Shown: positions 6,564 to 8,660 of the stretch, piece after piece
How positions within the stretch are numbered: the first letter of the stretch is position 1
How the letters are laid out: the number at the start of each line of letters is the position of its first letter
Assembly (NCBI GenBank): GCA_031272655.1
Contig: JAISTJ010000197.1
Span: forward strand, 1-8,660
DNA: 8,660 nt
DNA from: Tannerella sp.
GTDB taxonomy: Bacteria > Bacteroidota > Bacteroidia > Bacteroidales > Tannerellaceae
Direction: 5' to 3'
The notes under the pieces: generated by a model
The model's database searches: none
Told to the model about the DNA's origin: nothing
What the model saw: the letters and a program-made list of their open reading frames with translations, nothing else
Program-made: the position numbers and the translations under genes

Positions 6564-7503
6564 ATTGTTGATTAATTAATTTGTTGATTATGTGATATTT
6601 ATATTTGAAACGATTGCCTCTTACTTCTTCGTTGGTGAGATACGTCCCGATGCAGTATTTGCTGAAAGAAACGGGCTTTATCCGCATGTCTGTCAGGATG
6701 TTGCGGAAGTCGGAATGTTGCCGGCCGTCTTGTTTCAGCTCTATGATCATCAGGTTGTTAAGATTAGATTGCTTCGTGCCTCGCAATGACGTTGTTGATA
6801 AGTCTGTGCCTTGCAATGACGTGGTTATGGGAAAGTTCGCATCTTGCAATGAATCATTAGATTGCTTCGTGCCTCGCAATGACGGACTGCGTCCGTCCTC
6901 GTCATTGCGAACGGAGTGAAGCAATCCAGAATCATCCGCTAAATCGTCATTGCGAACAGAGTGAAGCAATCCCTGAAAGGCGAGATTAATATCTATCGTA
7001 ATCCGTTCCGAAGCGCGGTCATTGACAAACGTCATCCTCTGGAAAGCGTTTTCAAGCGCAGGAACGAGCCTTGAAGCGTCAAAAAGCGAATGTTTGTCGA
7101 GAAACGCCCTGTTCCCATCAAGCTCATTACTATCATAAATCCTTGGAAATGAGACAGAAACGCGCTTTTTGACCGTCCGTCCCTTGTTATTCTTGTTTTT
7201 GACCTCAAGAAACGACTTATTTGAATCAACGTAAGTGCGGATGCGGATTTTCTGACGGTTGAGTTTGCCGTTGCGGTGCATGCGGTAGAAATCAAGCGTC
7301 GGGGTGTCGAGATATTGGGTTGCATAATTAGCAATACGATTATTATCAATAATTTGTATCCTAAAAAGCGGCATCATCAACTCTAACAGCTTGGGCAACA
7401 AGGCGACAGGTGCGACAAACTTGCTGTCGAGCCTGTCCATCAGACGGATATTGTCCATTTCATCAAGACTTATCGTGCGGAAATCATTTGTAGGAATATT
7501 CAT
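6550..7503 (-). CDS. VTC-domain polyphosphate polymerase-like protein with an in-frame repeat insertion
   Basis: With the ATG at 7503 the product has 317 residues. The VTC tunnel fold is recognised by DRLDSKF at 23-29, YATQYLDTP at 60-68, NRQKIRIRTY at 82-91, FLEVKNKNNKGRTVKKR at 98-114, ERITIDINL at 166-174, MIIELKQD at 252-259 and SFSKYCIG at 279-286. These supply the expected basic lining (Lys28, Arg83, Lys85, Arg87, Arg89, Lys102, Arg114, Arg167, Lys282) and the metal-binding acids (Glu100, Glu255). In yeast Vtc4 this fold makes polyphosphate from ATP; the same activity here is inferred. Residues 178-247 are encoded by a dispersed-repeat block and are foreign to the family. Removing them leaves 247 residues, a normal length. 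The frame is open 63 codons further upstream, but that part overlaps the preceding gene out of frame, is Ser/Thr-rich and has no domain, so the later ATG was chosen. The gene overlaps both neighbours, by 20 and 14 bases. Confidence 0.9.
   Translation of the reverse strand: MNIPTNDFRTISLDEMDNIRLMDRLDSKFVAPVALLPKLLELMMPLFRIQIIDNNRIANYATQYLDTPTLDFYRMHRNGKLNRQKIRIRTYVDSNKSFLEVKNKNNKGRTVKKRVSVSFPRIYDSNELDGNRAFLDKHSLFDASRLVPALENAFQRMTFVNDRASERITIDINLAFQGLLHSVRNDDLADDSGLLHSVRNDEDGRSPSLRGTKQSNDSLQDANFPITTSLQGTDLSTTSLRGTKQSNLNNLMIIELKQDGRQHSDFRNILTDMRIKPVSFSKYCIGTYLTNEEVRGNRFKYKYHIINKLINQQYAAI
6763..6972. repeat. 210-bp dispersed palindromic repeat block inserted in the VTC gene
   Basis: Two identical 29-base copies of an ATTAGATTGCTTC...CGCAATGACG unit lie at 6763-6791 and 6856-6884, 93 bases apart. 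Two decayed copies lie between them (cores TTGCAATGA at 6811 and 6844). Two inverted copies follow at 6900-6927 and 6945-6972, 45 bases apart with one mismatch. The second direct copy and the first inverted copy form a hairpin: 11 bp (6874-6884 with 6900-6910) and 9 bp (6860-6868 with 6918-6926), separated by an internal loop. All like-oriented spacings (30, 33, 30, 45) are multiples of three. The block is exactly 70 codons and has no stop in the VTC frame. The unit type is a widespread bacterial intergenic repeat as I recall it; finding it inside a conserved gene is unusual. Confidence 0.88.
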
Positions 7504-7942
7504 AAATCTTTGTAGAATAGAGCTTTCCGTCAGGGTTGTAATTGTACTGAACCTTCTTTCTCCCGTTTTCGAGGTACTCGTATTTGCGGATGCGGTAGAG
7601 TTTGTCCTTGTCGTTATAGACGTTTTCGCGGATGCACCGGCCTTCGGCGTCATACTCGAAGGTAACCCGTTCACGCTGCCCGTAAACGGCATATTCTATC
7701 TCTTCGACCTTGTAACCGTTTTCGTCCCAGACAGTTATGTGATCGAGCCATTGGCGCTTGCCCTTTGCATCGGCATTCATCTCCTTGACTACGAGATTCT
7801 TACGCATCTGGCGCTTCTCTTCCGGCGTCAGGAATGGCGTTTGCGTCTGGGTAGCGCGAGGCGCAATTTGCGCTGTGTCCTGCGCATGCAGGGACGTCAG
7901 GGCGGATACCGCTAATATGGTGATTAATAATATCTTATACAT
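7484..7942 (-). CDS. Small secreted protein with YD-like repeats
   Basis: The product has 152 residues and belongs to no named family I recognise. Residues 1-20 are a clear signal peptide ending SLHA, with cleavage likely before Gln21. Residues 21-65 are polar and probably flexible (TQTQTPFLTPEEKRQ). From about 66 to the end there are three strand-turn-strand units of the form xYDxxGRxxxxxxY: VWDENGYKVEEIEY (71-84), EYDAEGRCIRENVY (96-109) and NYNPDGKLYSTKIYEY (134-149). This resembles the YD/RHS or MORN-type repeats of surface proteins, but there are too few units to be an RHS protein. It starts 12 bases after the lipoprotein gene and its end overlaps the start of the VTC gene by 20 bases, so it belongs to the same operon. 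A periplasmic or surface accessory role is inferred. Confidence 0.8.
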   Translation of the reverse strand: MYKILLITILAVSALTSLHAQDTAQIAPRATQTQTPFLTPEEKRQMRKNLVVKEMNADAKGKRQWLDHITVWDENGYKVEEIEYAVYGQRERVTFEYDAEGRCIRENVYNDKDKLYRIRKYEYLENGRKKVQYNYNPDGKLYSTKIYEYSYK

Positions 7943-7954
7943 ATTTTATTGATG

Positions 7955-8660
7955 TTAGACAGCGACATATACATTAATAACATCCGGAACGGTGTAGATT
8001 TTTTCCGTCTCGGTTATTCTTATCGGAGAGGAATAAATAAGATCAACGCGCTCTGTATTAGGATCTTCCGATTCAACGGCAACCTGATATTCCCCGGGCG
8101 GCAACTTTTGAAAAACAAACACTCCGTCCGAAACGCGGACGTCGTCAAAAGCGCCTTCCGTACCGACACGGCGGATATAAGCCCTCATGCCCGTACCGAC
8201 GCCTTCATCCCTGTAAACACCATTGTGATAATACTTTGCGCGGACATAGCCCTTGATAATTGCCGTCCCGTAAGCCTTTCCGGTGTGGATATACAGCGGA
8301 GGCGCTTCACTGCTGCCGCTACCGACCTTGACATTCGCCGTAACCGCCTCTTTCCTGCCGTCGGGATACTCCGAATATGCGAAAACAATATAGTCGCCTT
8401 TCCGCAGATAATCAAAGCGATAGACGCCATTTGGGTCGGTCTCGACGTCGTCTCCGAAGTAATCGTTGGCGTTACTGCCGAAGATCAGATAGACGTCTTT
8501 CTTCGCTGCGGGAATAGTCTCGGCAGTGAAAGAAAAGTCATCATCGTAATGAACTATGTTCCAGACAGTTCCTTTCACCGATGACGAGCCGCCAAGCCCT
8601 TCGTCCCTGTTACACGACTGCATGAATGTCATTAACAAAACGACACACAGTAAGCATTGT
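7955..8660 (-). CDS. Lipoprotein with two carboxypeptidase-regulatory-like beta-sandwich domains (5' end outside window)
   Basis: The frame is open to the right edge of the window. Upstream of the first ATG (8632) it still reads QCLLCVVLL, which with MTFMQSC forms the hydrophobic core and lipobox of a lipoprotein signal peptide. The start is therefore just outside the window and the Cys of MQSC is the likely lipidated residue. The mature part has two similar beta-sandwich units: one with VKGTVWNI... and DPNGVYRFDYLRKGDYIVFA, the second with IIKGYVRAKYY... and DGVFVFQKLPPGEYQVAVES. The pattern of Gly-x-Tyr/Phe-x-Phe, x-Leu, x-x-Gly-x-Tyr-x-Val is typical of carboxypeptidase-regulatory or SpaA-like folds, which act as binding or spacer domains. 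It is the first visible gene of the envelope operon. The operon promoter is not in the window. Confidence 0.82.
   Translation of the reverse strand, partial: QCLLCVVLLMTFMQSCNRDEGLGGSSSVKGTVWNIVHYDDDFSFTAETIPAAKKDVYLIFGSNANDYFGDDVETDPNGVYRFDYLRKGDYIVFAYSEYPDGRKEAVTANVKVGSGSSEAPPLYIHTGKAYGTAIIKGYVRAKYYHNGVYRDEGVGTGMRAYIRRVGTEGAFDDVRVSDGVFVFQKLPPGEYQVAVESEDPNTERVDLIYSSPIRITETEKIYTVPDVINVYVAV

Noticed and set aside
6605..6919. Plus-strand open frame across the repeat block
   Set aside because: It is antisense to the conserved VTC motifs, and its repeated CFVPRND peptides are just the other strand of the repeat.
6763..6972. Possible CRISPR array
   Set aside because: Copies are in both orientations, unevenly spaced and partly decayed, and there are no cas genes; it fits a palindromic dispersed repeat.
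7504..7692. 63-codon N-terminal extension of the VTC frame
   Set aside because: It lies wholly within the upstream gene in another frame, is a low-complexity Ser/Thr run with no family match, and the conserved protein begins after the ATG at 7503.
7391..7915. 174-codon plus-strand open frame
   Set aside because: It runs antisense across the VTC start and the YD-like gene, both better supported; its hydrophobic look comes from the complement of polar codons.
7949..8584. 211-codon plus-strand open frame antisense to the lipoprotein gene
   Set aside because: The minus-strand frame has a lipobox, two beta-sandwich patterns and operon spacing; the plus frame has no recognisable domain or signal.

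Overview
The window looks like chromosomal DNA from a member of the Bacteroidota, probably Bacteroidales. The evidence is the set of protein families (VTC-type polyphosphate polymerase, DUF4956, DUF2490, an exported GH63-like enzyme), short signal peptides ending in residues such as NAQ, loose lipoboxes ending in Cys, two TAnnTTTG promoter -7 elements and weak Shine-Dalgarno sequences. No rRNA, tRNA, CRISPR array, transposase or phage gene is visible.

Layout. Positions 1-270 hold the 3' end of an ABC-exporter ATPase gene on the plus strand. All other genes are on the minus strand. Positions 271-524, between two convergent gene ends, contain no gene but three different repeat structures: a perfect 33-bp palindrome, a nested set of CCCTTATT inverted repeats, and a CRCAAAG triplet repeat. 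Next, reading leftward from the right, come three exported enzymes or inhibitors with their own spacers: an M20 amidohydrolase (5115-3850), a GH63-like glycosidase (3764-1866) and a surface lipoprotein serpin (1769-525). The first two each have a TAnnTTTG promoter candidate just upstream.

The right half (8660-5160) is a tight five-gene operon in the order: outer-membrane-type lipoprotein (start outside the window), small secreted YD-like protein, VTC polyphosphate-polymerase-like protein, DUF4956 membrane protein, DUF2490 beta-barrel protein. Junctions are +12, -20, -14 and +9 nt. Together the products would span cytoplasm, inner membrane, periplasm and outer membrane. This suggests an envelope system built around a VTC catalytic domain. 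Its real substrate and product are unknown.

The most striking observation is inside the VTC gene. A 210-bp block of the dispersed-repeat type ATTGCTTC...CGCAATGACG is inserted exactly in frame (70 codons). It keeps the reading frame open, and its internal copies are all spaced by multiples of three. It splits the polymerase between two conserved strands, so the protein carries a repeat-encoded loop (SLRGTKQSN and LLHSVRND peptides), while all recognisable catalytic residues remain on either side. This resembles the in-gene palindromic elements known from Rickettsia.
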